DNA of 64,000 nt from Batkoa obscura (taxonomy: Eukaryota > Entomophthoromycota > Entomophthoromycetes > Entomophthorales > Batkoaceae). The notes under the pieces are model-generated. The model had not been told where the DNA came from. It was given only the letters and a program-made list of their open reading frames with translations, and did not search any database. How positions within the stretch are numbered: position 1 is the stretch's first letter; every line of letters begins with the position of its first letter. Location: NCBI GenBank assembly GCA_030770535.1, contig JASVEC010000018.1, positions 868,001-932,000 on the forward strand, in the 5' to 3' direction. Below are positions 46,197-57,362 of the stretch, piece after piece. The position numbers and the translations under genes were made by a program.

Positions 46197-47333
46197 TTGG
46201 CAAAGTGAGAGCTTAAAGATAAACTGTTGTTATTGTTATTCTTTTTCAATTAATATTTGTACACTATTATATTTATTTTGATTTTATTACTAAAAGCTCA
46301 AAATAACAATAAATAAAATTCACTGCACATGGACATTTTATTGTTAACTTTATTAAATTAACACTTTAAAAGGCTGACTAATTTATATAAACAATTAAGC
46401 TGTTAGAAGCTTTTAATAGCTTTAGTTGTAATCTTCATAAGAGATCCCATGTTTAATTTTAAAACAAAGATTAAAAATTAGATATGAAATTTGAATCGAT
46501 AATTAGTAGTTTTTATTATAATAATAAAAATATTATTTATATGATATTCATTAAAATAAAAGTTGTAATAAGATCATAACTAATTTTGTTATTGTTCTTT
46601 TTGTTTTTTTATAACTTCTAAGTTGATTTAAGTTTTTACAAATTTAAAAATTCATATAAAATTATTTTAATGAAAATAATGAAATTTTCATTAAAGCTTT
46701 TAAATTAACATCTAATTGGAATTTAAGATGGTGTTTGAATTAATGGTTATAACTCCTGCTATAATTCAGAAACTAATATATTTAATATAAAATTTAAAAA
46801 TAGCAATTTATTTATGATAGCTATAGTTCATACTTATATAAAGCAGGCCTATTAAAATCAAATTTACCTTATAACTAAATTAAATAGAACAATAAAATAA
46901 TAAAATCTTTATATTTAATTTAAGCACTAAAAAAACGTCAAATAAAGTGTTTAAAAATAGATTAAGCAATATGATTAAAATTAAGAACTTAGATGGCACA
47001 TTTTTCTCCTTATTTTTCTCTTTAATCTTTTCTCAGCTTAGTTTATTAATTCTTGTTTTAATCCTTTCATAGAATCTAGTAAATATTAGAAAATACTAAG
47101 AGCAATACAAGAATACTGTACTACTGGAAAGATATTTATATAATGTCTATTTATAGCTCAAATAATTAAAAACATTTACTTATGTCCAACAATGGCAGAA
47201 TTTAAAAATAGATTAATTCATATTCTTATGCGCAATTACTTAAAAGTTTATTGAAGTGTGTCCATTACCATTTTAATCAGTACATATTATTACAAAATTC
47301 TAAAAATAAGTTTAATAAAGTTTTCATGAGCAG

Positions 47334-47341
47334 TATATAAG
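47334..47341 (+). promoter_or_regulatory. TATA box (TATATAAG)
   Basis: It lies about 50 bp before the start codon at 47391. Confidence 0.55.
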
Positions 47342-47390
47342 CTTCATAATTACACACTAATTTTTTTACCTTTATCAATCTTAAACAATA

Positions 47391-47888
47391 ATGTACAAAA
47401 TCGTTACTTCCGTAATTGCCGCTCTTTTAGTTTCCTCCAGCTTAGCTTTAGACTGGTCCCACAAATGTGATGTTGTTGATGGAAGAGTCAAAGGAGCCAA
47501 TGGTAAAGACCAATATGTTTTCACCTGCAAATGTACCTCTGACTACTTTGGAAGAAAAGTAGAATTATCTTGCGGAGGTACTACTGACACTAAACAATCT
47601 AGCTGTCAATCTGATTTTGCTTACTCCCAAGATAAATGGGTCAATGCTATTGTAAGAAAATGTTCAGCTGATTCCGTTGTTATCGATACTTATGTTAACC
47701 GTGGTACTACTGAGCATTACGAGTTTCCTCTTACTTGCCAATACCAAGCTTACAGTAGAGTTTGCCATGGTGAAAAAATTCTCCAACAAACTACTTCAAC
47801 TCAAACCACTCCAGCTACCTCAACTCATAGTGTTCCAGTTACCACCTCCAAAAAACCAAAATGCACTGGTAAACACTACAAATATTAA
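47391..47888 (+). CDS. Secreted cysteine-rich protein, unrecognised
   Basis: A 165-residue protein has a signal peptide (MYKIVTSVIAALLVSSSLA) and mature start LDWSHKCDVV. Nine cysteines are spread through the mature part (HKC, FTCKC, LSCGG, SSC, RKC, LTC, RVC, PKC), which suits disulfide bonding outside the cell. A Thr-rich stretch (about 137-157) is a likely O-glycosylation region before the basic end TGKHYKY. The codon choice is less AT-rich than the surroundings, consistent with high expression. No family was recognised; a role as a secreted surface or effector-like protein is only inferred. Confidence 0.75.
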   Translation: MYKIVTSVIAALLVSSSLALDWSHKCDVVDGRVKGANGKDQYVFTCKCTSDYFGRKVELSCGGTTDTKQSSCQSDFAYSQDKWVNAIVRKCSADSVVIDTYVNRGTTEHYEFPLTCQYQAYSRVCHGEKILQQTTSTQTTPATSTHSVPVTTSKKPKCTGKHYKY

Positions 47889-48006
47889 ATAATTGTAATA
47901 TCATTTAATTTGAATAATCTCGGTGTTTTTTTATTTTAAAGTTAATAAACGATTAAACTAAAGCTTTATCATTATTAAACCCCTGTTTATAAATTTTATA
48001 ACAAAA

Positions 48007-48105
48007 TGGGGATATATTTTTGTTTAAGAATTTTGCTAACAAATTTTCCGCTTAAATAGCACTTAAAAAATGGAAAAAATAATGAAGTTAAAAAAGACAT
48101 TCCCA
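48007..48105 (+). mobile_element. TGGGG-family MITE, 99 bp
   Basis: TGGGGATA...CATTCCCA. Flanks are AA on both sides instead of TA. Confidence 0.87.
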
Positions 48106-48151
48106 AATGCTATTCAACCTTGACCTTAGTCATGATAAATTGAACAAAATT

Positions 48152-48251
48152 TGGGGATGTACTTTTTTGTTTAAGAATTCTACTAACAATCTTTCCGCTC
48201 AAATAGCGATTAAAAAATGGAAAAAGTAATGGAATCAAAAAAAACACCACC
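48152..48251 (+). mobile_element. TGGGG-family MITE, 100 bp
   Basis: TGGGGATG...ACACCACCG; same orientation as the copy 46 bp upstream. Confidence 0.83.
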
Positions 48252-49073
48252 GTTTGTTACTTTCAAAGACACTTTGGAGCCTAAAAGGGGTATAGAATCA
48301 ACATCAAACAAATCAAAAGTGATAAACGTCCTGTTATAACCAAATGTAATTTAAAATTCATCTACAATCATCAGCGATATGCTATTGAGAAACGTAGTAA
48401 TAGTCAATATTTATAAAATTACTACTCTAGTGTTAAAAAAACATACATAGCATATGAGATGTTTGTAGCCTTACTTCTCTATTGAATAAGAAGTAGTCAA
48501 ACCTTATTTTTTACAACTATAAGCTTATGATATACTTGGGGTTCTATTTGAGATAGGCTATATTGACTATAGTAACCTGATGAGTTTGAGCTTTGAATCA
48601 ACTAGCCTTCATAATAATGACAGTAGTAAAGGGTATCAGTAAAATATTTTAGAAAGCAGTTCGATCAGCATTCAAGCCACAATGTATGGTATAGCTATAT
48701 GAATCAATTCGGGCCCATTTCATACATCTCTCTATAATTTATCAAGATAAAAGCAGTACTGATACTCTTTATCTTTAAATAATATAAAGTTTTTTAATTA
48801 TCTAACGATGCCAAAAAAAATTAAAAAGAGATAAATCCACCTTAACTACTTAAAATAGAAAAGATTCATTAAAATCTTTTTGTCAATGGAAATTAAATTT
48901 TAGCTAAAAATTAATTTCCTTTAAACAACAGTCTTAAAAAGTTTGAAGTTAAAACAATAAAATACTAAAAAAATTATAATTATGATTTAGTCTCATTTAT
49001 CTCTTTTTCTTACTTTTTATTATTATTTAAGCATATTAAACTTTCTTTTTGATTTTGAATTCCATTTTGAACT

Positions 49074-50477
49074 ATGCTAAAAGGAAATTCTTCCAGCACC
49101 GTAAGTCCAAAAATTAATTCTTTACGAGAGCAGGAGGGCACCAGCTCACGTAGAAATAGCCTTAGAAAAAAGCTATCTATCAACTCTTTATATAAACCAT
49201 TTCAATGGCTAGGAACCAGGAGGAACAGTTTAAGCGGGTGGATCGATGACCTAAATTCCAAGCCGGAAAAATCGAGGAAGGATAGCTTATTCATTAGTGT
49301 TAAGGATGGTGAGGATGAGTCGCCTATATTCGATTCAAAGGTTTTAGAAGCATCGCCTATCCCTACATTAAAAGAGATACCTGAGGTACCTGTAATTGAC
49401 AATGTTGACATGGGTACCGATTTTTTTATTGAAGTGACCAAAGCAGCGAACCAAAAGCTGGATGATGGCTATGTAATACCCCTTCAATCCAAGGTACCTT
49501 CCCCGCTATGTGAAATTGATCCAACGGTCGCAAAGACTTTAAATGAGCAAGGCAGAGCCTTTTTACAGTCTCCAGATCCAATCACTACCCAATTTCCAAC
49601 AGAAGTGATCAAACGCCAAAAAAGTTGTGAAATGTTGACTATGCCTTTAATTGGTATCTTAAAGAAGAGTATGGAAGATGATTTAAAGCAAGAAACTGAT
49701 GACAACCCAAAACTAAGACCATCAATACCAAAGAAAAGCAGCAAACGTCGATTAAATAAAAGCAAAAGTTTGTTTGATGTAAAGATACCAAGCGGCGTTT
49801 TTTCTCCTTTTTCACCAAGCCCTAAGCTTGATAAAGGCAAAACATCTCCAGAAGAGTCAGTTACTGAAACAGAAATAACTGCAACTCCAATTGAAGTTCA
49901 AGAGGAATCCAGATTATCGAACGAAACTATCAGACTGGTTGAAAAGCCCATTTTTGATATCCAAAGGCAGAGTTTTTACTCAATGAATGATACTGAGGGT
50001 CCTTATTTCAAAGCCTATAACGAAGACTTTATTTGTGGACCAATGACATCCGATTTATATACAATTTTAGATTTCCAATTTGATGATTTATCCTTAGAAT
50101 CTTTTGATAATGTAAGTGTCAAAGATAATCCTGACTTAAAGTCCCTAAGCACTGGAAAGATTCACAACGATATTCTGAGTGATATCAGTAGCCAAAGTAG
50201 TGCAACTGAAAAATTACTCTTAGAATCCGCTTTAGAAACTCAACCTAAAAACTTTAATTGGCGGGCCTCCCTATTTGAAGCTGAACTTAATAAATCCATT
50301 TTGTTTGCTCCAACCACCCCAGATCTAAATTATCTACCTGATCGCTTTAAATTCCGCCAATACAGAGAAGCTAAACTAAATGAATTGAATCGAAGTTTAA
50401 CTTTAGGCACTACCCCTACATCTTTAATTCCGCCTCCAATGACTACCCTATCTTCATTCTCCAAATTTTTTACATGA
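49074..50477 (+). CDS. Serine-rich, largely disordered protein, unrecognised
   Basis: A single 467-codon frame without intron. The protein is rich in Ser, Pro, Lys and Glu with no predicted membrane span or fold that I recognise. Basophilic phosphorylation sites are frequent in the first 75 residues: RRNSL at 26-30 and 49-53, RKDSL at 68-72. SP sites cluster near 235-245 (SPFSPSPK), and another basic stretch (KKSSKRRLNKSKSL) precedes them. A conserved-looking C-terminal block (NWRASLFEAELNKSILF) is followed by FRQYREAKLNELNRSL. It may be a kinase-regulated scaffold; this is inference. Codon usage is richer in G and C than the flanks, which supports a real gene. Confidence 0.75.
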   Translation: MLKGNSSSTVSPKINSLREQEGTSSRRNSLRKKLSINSLYKPFQWLGTRRNSLSGWIDDLNSKPEKSRKDSLFISVKDGEDESPIFDSKVLEASPIPTLKEIPEVPVIDNVDMGTDFFIEVTKAANQKLDDGYVIPLQSKVPSPLCEIDPTVAKTLNEQGRAFLQSPDPITTQFPTEVIKRQKSCEMLTMPLIGILKKSMEDDLKQETDDNPKLRPSIPKKSSKRRLNKSKSLFDVKIPSGVFSPFSPSPKLDKGKTSPEESVTETEITATPIEVQEESRLSNETIRLVEKPIFDIQRQSFYSMNDTEGPYFKAYNEDFICGPMTSDLYTILDFQFDDLSLESFDNVSVKDNPDLKSLSTGKIHNDILSDISSQSSATEKLLLESALETQPKNFNWRASLFEAELNKSILFAPTTPDLNYLPDRFKFRQYREAKLNELNRSLTLGTTPTSLIPPPMTTLSSFSKFFT

Positions 50478-50552
50478 TATTTAAATAAAATTTATTTTAA
50501 CGTTACAAGCAATTCATATAAATTTAATTCAAAATAACCTCAATATTAATCA

Positions 50553-51036
50553 AAACTATATATAAGATTGCCTTCGTTTGGATACATTTAGTTCCTGAAT
50601 CACACTTAAGATAGACTTAAGAACTTTGAGAGAAGGTCCAGAACCCATTGTCAAGTTGATCGTAGTACAAGGCGCTCTTCTTACACTAATAACCGTCATT
50701 ATCTACATTAAGCTCATCTTTATATGCCCCTAATGGAATTCTAAAAGATGCTACACCATTGGATAAGACATAGGGATGTTTTTTTTGATTTCATCACTTT
50801 TTCCATTCTTTGAGCACTATTTAAACCGAAAGATTGTTGGTAAAACTATTAAACCAAAAAATACATCTCCAGATATTTGAGAGCAGATGCACTGCTTAAG
50901 CCTGGAGTTTCCTAGTTTTAGCAATGTTGCTTTTGCTCTTTTGGATGATAGATTTGATGTCCTTTAAAACAAATCCAATACTGGCATTAAGAAAGTAGAT
51001 GGAGGCAGATAATAAATGGATAGCTCGAAACTTCAT
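50553..51036 (-). pseudogene. Decayed CBM19-like secreted protein, split by a MITE
   Basis: On the minus strand it starts MKFRAIHLLSASIYFLNAS, matching the signal region of the intact gene at 52466-52852. DIKSIIQKSKSNIAK and the carbohydrate-binding part (NGFWTFSQSS, VYLKCDSGTKCIQ) follow. Several Cys positions of the binding domain are lost, stops are present, and a MITE sits in the middle. The two copies lie in the same orientation about 1.8 kb apart, so this is a failed tandem duplicate. Confidence 0.8.
50771..50871 (-). mobile_element. TGGGG-family MITE in CBM19 pseudogene
   Basis: TAGGGATG...CATCTCCA. The intact paralogue has GATAAGATATATTTAGG at the equivalent place, giving the empty site for comparison. 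Confidence 0.85.
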
Positions 51037-51358
51037 ATTTTAAAAGAGTATATTTTTTGTTATAATATCGGAGTAACATGGTTTGTTTTAAATAATTTAT
51101 TGATAAGTTTTTCTATGTTTATATCTTTTTTACTAAAAAACTAAATGGTATTAATTCCGATAACAGATTTTTTTCTATTAAGTTCTAATATTTTGCACCT
51201 TCTTATTATTCAATGATTACACCATCAGATAGTCTAATTTTATTGGGAGTTGTTTTACAAAACCCTAAAAGGTTACCAGAATGAAAAATCAATAACATTA
51301 GATTACAAAAATACTAAAAAATATCCAGGAGCTTATTTTTAACTTTTAAGTTTAATAA

Positions 51359-51458
51359 TGGGGCTGTTTTTTTGGCTTCATTACTTTTTCCATCTTTTAA
51401 GTACTATTTGGGTGGAAAAATTGTTAGTAAAATTATTAAATACAGAAATACATCTCCA
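51359..51458 (-). mobile_element. TGGGG-family MITE, 100 bp
   Basis: TGGGGCTG...CATCTCCA; flanks AA and AT. Confidence 0.87.
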
Positions 51459-51899
51459 ATATTAGATTTTCATTTTTTTATTATAAATAAATTGTTAATA
51501 GATTACTTATTATTCAATTTTTGTTCAAAAAATCAGTCTATTATAATATAACATCTTAATCAAATTGATAAATTTATTAACATCACTTTATTTACTTTAT
51601 ATATTAAATTTATTTTACTTATATAAGCCAAGACTTACTATTTGCACCTTATCAATTAATCTAAAACACTTTTTAAGTTTAATTATAAACGTTAAATTTT
51701 ATAATAAATAAAAAAATAATACATAATAATTGAGCAAACTATGTAAAATAAATAGAAAAACAATTTATGTTATTAATAAATTATACAAAAAATTAATAAA
51801 CAATAAATATAATTAAAAGGTAAAATTTCTATAACAAATTTAAAAAAACTTTAGATTAATTGTATATGAATTTATGAAAGTATTTAATTTTAACAGTAA

Positions 51900-52000
51900 A
51901 GGGGATGTATTTTTGTGTTTAAGAATTTTACTAACAATTTTTCCGCTCAAATAGCGCTTAAAAAATGGAAAAAGCAATGAAATCAAAAAAATTATCCCCA
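51900..52000 (+). mobile_element. TGGGG-family MITE, 101 bp
   Basis: AGGGGATG...TATCCCCA; only the first base departs from the usual end. Confidence 0.87.
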
Positions 52001-52465
52001 AAATCACTTAAATTTTGCTAAATCTATTATATAAATTATGATTAAATTAATTATAAAAATATGATGAGTTATTAAATTAACAAATAAACATTCTTTATTT
52101 TTATTATATATCAAAATAAAATAAAATATACGAAAATGTTAGATCTATTTAAATACTTTTGACAACTACTATGAATAATGCTGAAATTTTAATAAAAATT
52201 AAGCGGTTAAATTTAAGTGAGCAAAAGATAATTTACACTTAAAAAAATCTTTTTTATTTATCACATAAATTTTGTACACATGGTTATATTGTTTTTATTA
52301 AAAACTACTAAAAAGTTGTTTAAATTATTCTTTATGATTGCATAGATTGTTTTTTACTTGGTGGCAAATGCCTTCTAAAAGGTTTATTTAGATAAAATTT
52401 TGCAAACTAAAAATTATTCTTTATATAAATATTTATTTACATTTAATATAAAATGAACTTGGAAA

Positions 52466-52852
52466 TTAAGCATAATCACAATAAAGGTTACCACCATTTT
52501 GGACGCATTTAGTTCCGGGACCACAATTACGATAGACCCAAGAGCCTTGAGCACAAGTCCAAAATCCATTTCCAGAGTAATCACAATACATATCGCCCTC
52601 TCTACATTGATAGTTATTGTTGGCTACATTGAACTCACCTTTATATGCCCCTAAAGAGGTTTTAGAAGGCGCAATGTCATTAGATAAGATATATTTAGGT
52701 GCAGCTACATTATTTGAGCTCGAGCCTCCGTGCTTTTTAACAATGTTGGCTTTGCTCTCTTGGATGATGGATTTGACATCTTTCATTGAATTGGTGCCAG
52801 CTGCGAGAGCAGAGATAGAGGCAGTTAATAAAATAATGGCTTGGAATTTCAT
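52466..52852 (-). CDS. Secreted protein with CBM19-like chitin-binding domain
   Basis: 128 residues: a signal peptide (MKFQAIILLTASISALAA), a linker with KSIIQESKANIVKKHGG and a C-terminal domain with six cysteines (about 82-126). The domain reads YQCREGDMYCDYSGN, GFWTCAQGSWVYRNC, GPGTKCVQNG and LYCDYA. Cys spacing with W, G-T-x-C and the last Y-C follow the CBM19 pattern found on fungal chitinases, so chitin binding at the wall is likely. No catalytic domain is attached. Its decayed paralogue lies just downstream. Confidence 0.78.
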   Translation of the reverse strand: MKFQAIILLTASISALAAGTNSMKDVKSIIQESKANIVKKHGGSSSNNVAAPKYILSNDIAPSKTSLGAYKGEFNVANNNYQCREGDMYCDYSGNGFWTCAQGSWVYRNCGPGTKCVQNGGNLYCDYA

Positions 52853-52910
52853 TGTTTGATAGAATAATATTTTTTTTTTGTTATAATGAATTGAAGTAGT
52901 AAGTCCTTTT

Positions 52911-52918
52911 TATTTATA
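52911..52918 (-). promoter_or_regulatory. TATA box (TATAAATA on minus)
   Basis: It lies about 60 bp upstream of the CBM19 gene's start codon at 52852. Confidence 0.55.
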
Positions 52919-53744
52919 CTACATTTTCAATAGTTTGATACTGTTCATTTAGTAGTCAAAGATTAAAATAGAAACAAAGCTTGAACTTTAGTTTTAAATT
53001 AATAGCCTGTACTATTTTCGTTCGTTCTGGCATGAATTTATTTTAAAAATACTTTACTTATGCTACTTTGTTATTCCATTCTTCATTTAAAAATATCACC
53101 TTATTACAATAAGACATTTTGATCAAATTGAATAGGCTTATTTATATCATCTTTATCTATTTAATTATTTTTGTCGTAATCCTAAAAGGGCCATAGGTAT
53201 CATTACTTGCACTTTATTCGACACTATGCGTTGTACGTCTGATGAATAACTTCCTCTCTAGATAATAAAATATATGATATAGTATAAAAGTAAGTCTCTA
53301 CTTTTGAAGTCAATGAATAGAGAATTCTTTAATACTTTGTAAGAACTCACAATATTACTAAAATATAATTTCTGATGTTATACAAAATAATAATAAATGT
53401 CAAAGCTCAAATTTTAGGTATTTCTATATGCGCTTTTCATACAACCTATTTTTAAGTTGCTAATTTTGGCTAATGAATTGATTCAAAACTAATTAATTTG
53501 TTTCTAATATTTCGATACATTTTGATACAGATAAAATCACCTTAAGGTAACGGACTGCAGCATTATCAATAATTTATATAGGATCAGTTTCTTAAAAAAC
53601 TAATAAATTACTGGTTGGAATAGTAAACATTTATATGTGCACGAAAATGTATCAAACATTCCGAGCTACTTGATAAAATAAATTTAGTTTATAGAAGCTA
53701 TTAAATAATGAGCTGTTAAAAATAACTATTAATATTAGCATGTA

Positions 53745-53965
53745 TGGATTAGTTTAAAGGGTCGATTCAAATTTTATAATTAATTTTTTACAAAAATTGT
53801 AAATCAAGCACGAAGTGTTATAAAGATATTTGCCTTTTGTTTGATTTTGAAATAACTCATGTTGAAACATTTTTCTAAAACTCTACACTACATAGAAAAT
53901 ATATAAAAAAAGTGAGTTGGAAAATTTATTTTTAAATTCCAACTTACCTTTAAACTTGCCCATAA
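53745..53965 (+). repeat. Dispersed repeat, about 220 bp, copy A
   Basis: It matches the reverse complement of 59395-59612 along its whole length. Shared strings include CTACACTACATAG-type and TTTAAACTTGC. It contains a hairpin-forming segment (GTTGGAA...TTCCAAC). Confidence 0.65.
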
Positions 53966-54084
53966 CAATTTGAAAAACTAAATTAAAACTAATTAAAATT
54001 TCAAACCCAATGGTACATAAATTATATTAAATTTATTTTAAATTACTAAAAAAACTATAAAAATAATGCCAAAAACTACGATGT

Positions 54085-55669
54085 TAAACTTGATCCTTCA
54101 ACTTAGGGCCTGTAAAACAACTTATAAACATCTCTGGTACACTGTCCACCGACCCTAGGGTCAAATAATATCCTGAAGTAGCTACCATCCGAACATAACA
54201 CTACAATCAAATATTTTAGTTTCTACTAATAAGCAAGTAAATCAATTACCAATGATAGCATTTGAATTTTTGATGGGAGAGAATCCACAAATACATTTCG
54301 TTTCATTAGGAAGTGTGTATGAAGCATACGACCACTCAGAGTCAAAATATTTTGGCAACAAGTCTTTCATAAAAGATAAACTAAAAATAAAATTTATATA
54401 GCAAATTCATATTTTATTAATTACCTTGATTGTCGATTTCCTAAATTTGGCCTTAAATTACTGATTGTTATTTATTTTATACTATTTTACAAATTCAATC
54501 TTACTTTATACTACCTTGACTGTTCTCCGTCTTTGGGTTAAACCCGTCAATTAAAGCTAAATTGAATATGTGTATTGTTCCTTTATCTGAACTAACACAT
54601 ATTCTTGTTGATTCTTGATTAAATGCTATACTAAAAAATGTAAGAAAATAATGTTATGACATATAATAAATTACCAATATATCTCAGCTCTATCAACCCC
54701 ACGTCTAAACTCGTGTAGTACTTTACCTGAAGAGGTATTAAACACTCTTATTAAAGTACCCTTGAAATTTTAAATTAATTGAAATCAATCAATTATGTGA
54801 TATTTACCTTTTCACTAGCCGAGGCTAATAAAGTGCCATTTTCATTTAAAGCGATACAAGATAATTTAGAAGTGTGGGCTGCAATAATTGAAATTGGAGG
54901 TGGTTTTGAAGGTGCATTCATAATGATAGAATTGGCTAATGAAGAAGTAGCTGAATTATAGTTTGATTCTCCATCATGGCTAAAGTTTAGACCGATATCT
55001 ATTAATTGTATATGTCCTTTTTGTATTCCTGGTATGGCCAATATAGATTTGTTCAAGGACTGTGATACAGTTATTAATCCTAATTTATAGTGTGAAAACC
55101 ATTTGCCTTTTTTATATTTGAAATATAAAAATACCTTTATTATTTAAACTTGTTTCAAAAGTATACAGTTTTTGTGGTATATCCCCAAACGAGTAAACGA
55201 ACGTTTTTGTAGCTAAAACTACAATCAGCCTAGAATGATTTATATTCATAATCATCATATAAACATATCATTTACCTATCTCTTCTCAATTTAATTCCTT
55301 TGACTACAGATCTAAATTCCAATTCAAAAACAAATTTTGATTTTATGTCATCCCAAATCATCACTTTATTTGGTGGAAATTTTGGATTTTTCCCACCGCC
55401 CACCAAAGCTATAAAGTTGGAGCGATACAACATCTCTATTCCTCCAATGCCGCCATCTTCATATTCTATTACGAATTAGATTTTACAATTAATCGCGATT
55501 AATATAAAATTAATTAAGCACTACCTTTCCTTGATTTCTCATGCAATGGATCACTATTAAATATCTTAAAGCCTTTATCTGTGCCTATAGCTATACATCC
55601 AAAATCCTGATTAAAACTGGTAGAGAGTAATCCCGATGTTTCTCCAAAACAATTGGTTTCTAAGTTCAT
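54085..55669 (-). CDS. PROPPIN WD-repeat protein (Hsv2/WIPI3-type)
   Basis: Nine exons on the minus strand (55669-55525, 55465-55276, 55229-55135, 55079-54808, 54760-54675, 54630-54515, 54440-54425, 54380-54250, 54200-54085) give 388 residues. PROPPINs are seven-bladed propellers that bind PI3P and PI(3,5)P2 on autophagic and vacuolar membranes. The signature FRRG motif lies at about 252-255 ([14 protein letters not shown]). Family blocks include [75 protein letters not shown] and [17 protein letters not shown]. An Asn/Ser-rich insert between blades 4 and 5 lengthens it relative to human WDR45B (344). One exon has only 16 nt. Confidence 0.93.
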
Positions 55670-56341
55670 TAATATCCGCTTTTTATTTTGAGTTGATTTT
55701 AAAAATAATTTGGAAAATATTAGAAAAAAATTAGTGAGACTGCTTTTTAAAATGATAAAGACGCGCTGATTTGCTCAGCCTTTTTTTAATCAATTAGATT
55801 CATGATTCAAGATAAAGCTGTTGCAGCTCTTTTTTAACTTTCTTAGCGGTAATTTTTATAATTAACTTATTTGAATTAGCAATTTTTTAGATTTTGTTCC
55901 TTTATTTTGATGAATTTCAGCATAACTTTATTTCTTAAATAAATAAATAATTGAGTCACAAAAAAGTTGTAATAACTGTAAACAGGAAACAAGAATACAT
56001 TTTGTTTCTCGTACATTAGGTCTTTTGTAAAAAGAAAATTTATATTATAACATTGTATAAAATAACTTAGGTTAATTAAATACATAATAAATCAAACTAT
56101 ATAAACTCATTAATTCTACTAAAAGAAACGGTCTAACTCAATAAAAATTAAACTGAAAAGAATGGATATCCAAACATAAACTTACAGCAAATAATCAATT
56201 GAGAATATTTGGAAATGAGGTCATACCCTTGAAGCCAAGGAAAAAAGCCAAACTCCAACAAAAAGATTAACCAAACATTACTATTTAAAAAGAAGAAAAA
56301 TCAAGAGATTATTTTTTTATCAAATTTAAACTAAAATAATA
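55670..56341. other. Intergenic between divergent genes
   Basis: A shared upstream region of the minus-strand PROPPIN gene and the plus-strand LITAF-like gene. No other feature was recognised. Confidence 0.5.
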
Positions 56342-56761
56342 ATGAGTTCAGATAATAACAAAATTCAAGTCAGCTTAGATAATAAAAATGAATTAATACA
56401 TTCACCAGTTCAAGAATCGAGCCAAGCTCCACCCCCTTATAATATTGAAGAGAGCAGCCACATAAAACACGGGATTGAAAGTGATCCTTTGATAACAACT
56501 CAACCAACTGCAACTTTGATTAACCAGCCCGGTTTATTACAACTAACTCAAAGAGGACCAGCTACCTTAGTGTGCCCATTTGAGAACATCCCAGTGGTTA
56601 CTGAAGTAAAGTATGAAGCAGGTCTTAAAGCAGGTTTGTGTTCAGTTGCCGTGTGCTTCCTTTTCTGGCCCATGTTTTGGTTACCACTCGTTACTAAGTC
56701 ATTTAAAGAAGAAGTACATTTCTGCCCTTCATGTAAAAGAGCTATTGCTATTGCTCCTTAA
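56342..56761 (+). CDS. LITAF-like zinc-binding membrane protein B
   Basis: 139 residues. The N-terminal half is hydrophilic with a PPPY motif at 30-33, a typical docking site for WW domains of Nedd4/Rsp5 ubiquitin ligases. The LITAF domain follows: LVCPFENIPVVTEVKYEAG from residue 76, a hydrophobic segment at about 98-117 and VHFCPSCKRAIAIAP at the end. The protein probably sits on endosomal or vacuolar membranes. The first knuckle again reads C-P-F-E instead of the usual C-x-x-C. Confidence 0.85.
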   Translation: MSSDNNKIQVSLDNKNELIHSPVQESSQAPPPYNIEESSHIKHGIESDPLITTQPTATLINQPGLLQLTQRGPATLVCPFENIPVVTEVKYEAGLKAGLCSVAVCFLFWPMFWLPLVTKSFKEEVHFCPSCKRAIAIAP

Positions 56762-56940
56762 GTCGTTTTTCCTTTTTAACTTATATATACTTAGTAATAA
56801 ATTATAACAGATTTAAAATAAAGTTAGTATTCTTTTAAATTTATTAGATAAATATGCGATAAATTTGCTCATGAAAAGTTATGATCTATTATTACTTAAA
56901 GCGCATACATAATAGTTTACCCAACTTTAGCAGTTTAGGG

Positions 56941-57320
56941 CCAGTATTAGCAATAGCAACAATTCAGTTACAAGAAAGACAGCCATCAGTTTTCTTACAA
57001 ATTGAGTTATTATTGAATATTGAATAATGAGATATCCAAAAGGAAATAAAACAAAAAACTTATCACAATAGAATTTTAACTTTCCTAGAGGATACGAAAA
57101 AGAAAGAATAGAAATGGGTATACTAAAATATCATATACCCAGCTTGACAGTTATCCTTATTTACTTTTTCAAATAGGGAAAGTAAAAATTGCTGCGCTCC
57201 TTCTAGATAATTTTGAGACTTCAGCTTGCTTTACGAGAACAACTCGGTTTGAATAGATTGAATCATCAGGTCTGCATAATATCAGGAAATGAGTAAATAA
57301 AATGCTTTCTCCTGTATAGT
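56941..57320 (-). pseudogene. Decayed LITAF-like copy 1
   Basis: Minus-strand remnants align in order with the intact gene at 62904: a leader like the PPSY region, QAEVSKLSRRSAAIF and a C-terminal CLSCN-IVAIA segment. Stops and length changes lie between them. Confidence 0.6.
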
Positions 57321-57362
57321 AACTCAGAAAGCCTTGATATTGCTGGCAGATTTTTTAGTATA

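Larger units (their letters stand above)
44706..47333. other. Intergenic with MITE remnants
   Basis: 2.6 kb without a recognised gene. It contains a full MITE at 45537-45638, a half copy at 45756-45803 and a degenerate copy at 46101-46196. Confidence 0.5.
47889..49073. other. Intergenic with two MITEs
   Basis: MITEs lie at 48007-48105 and 48152-48251. The rest shows no recognised feature. Confidence 0.55.
51037..52465. other. Intergenic with two MITEs
   Basis: MITEs lie at 51359-51458 and 51900-52000. No gene was recognised. Confidence 0.55.
52853..54084. other. Intergenic with dispersed repeat
   Basis: The minus-strand TATA box at 52911-52918 serves the CBM19 gene, and 53745-53965 is one copy of a dispersed repeat. 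Otherwise nothing was recognised. Confidence 0.5.

Noticed and set aside
49202-49840. Minus-strand frames opposite the Ser-rich gene
   Set aside because: They are antisense shadows; the plus-strand frame is longer and has the biased codon use.
55876-56085. 69-codon minus-strand frame upstream of LITAF-like gene B
   Set aside because: Phe/Tyr/Ile-rich composition typical of random AT-rich sequence, with no recognisable motif.
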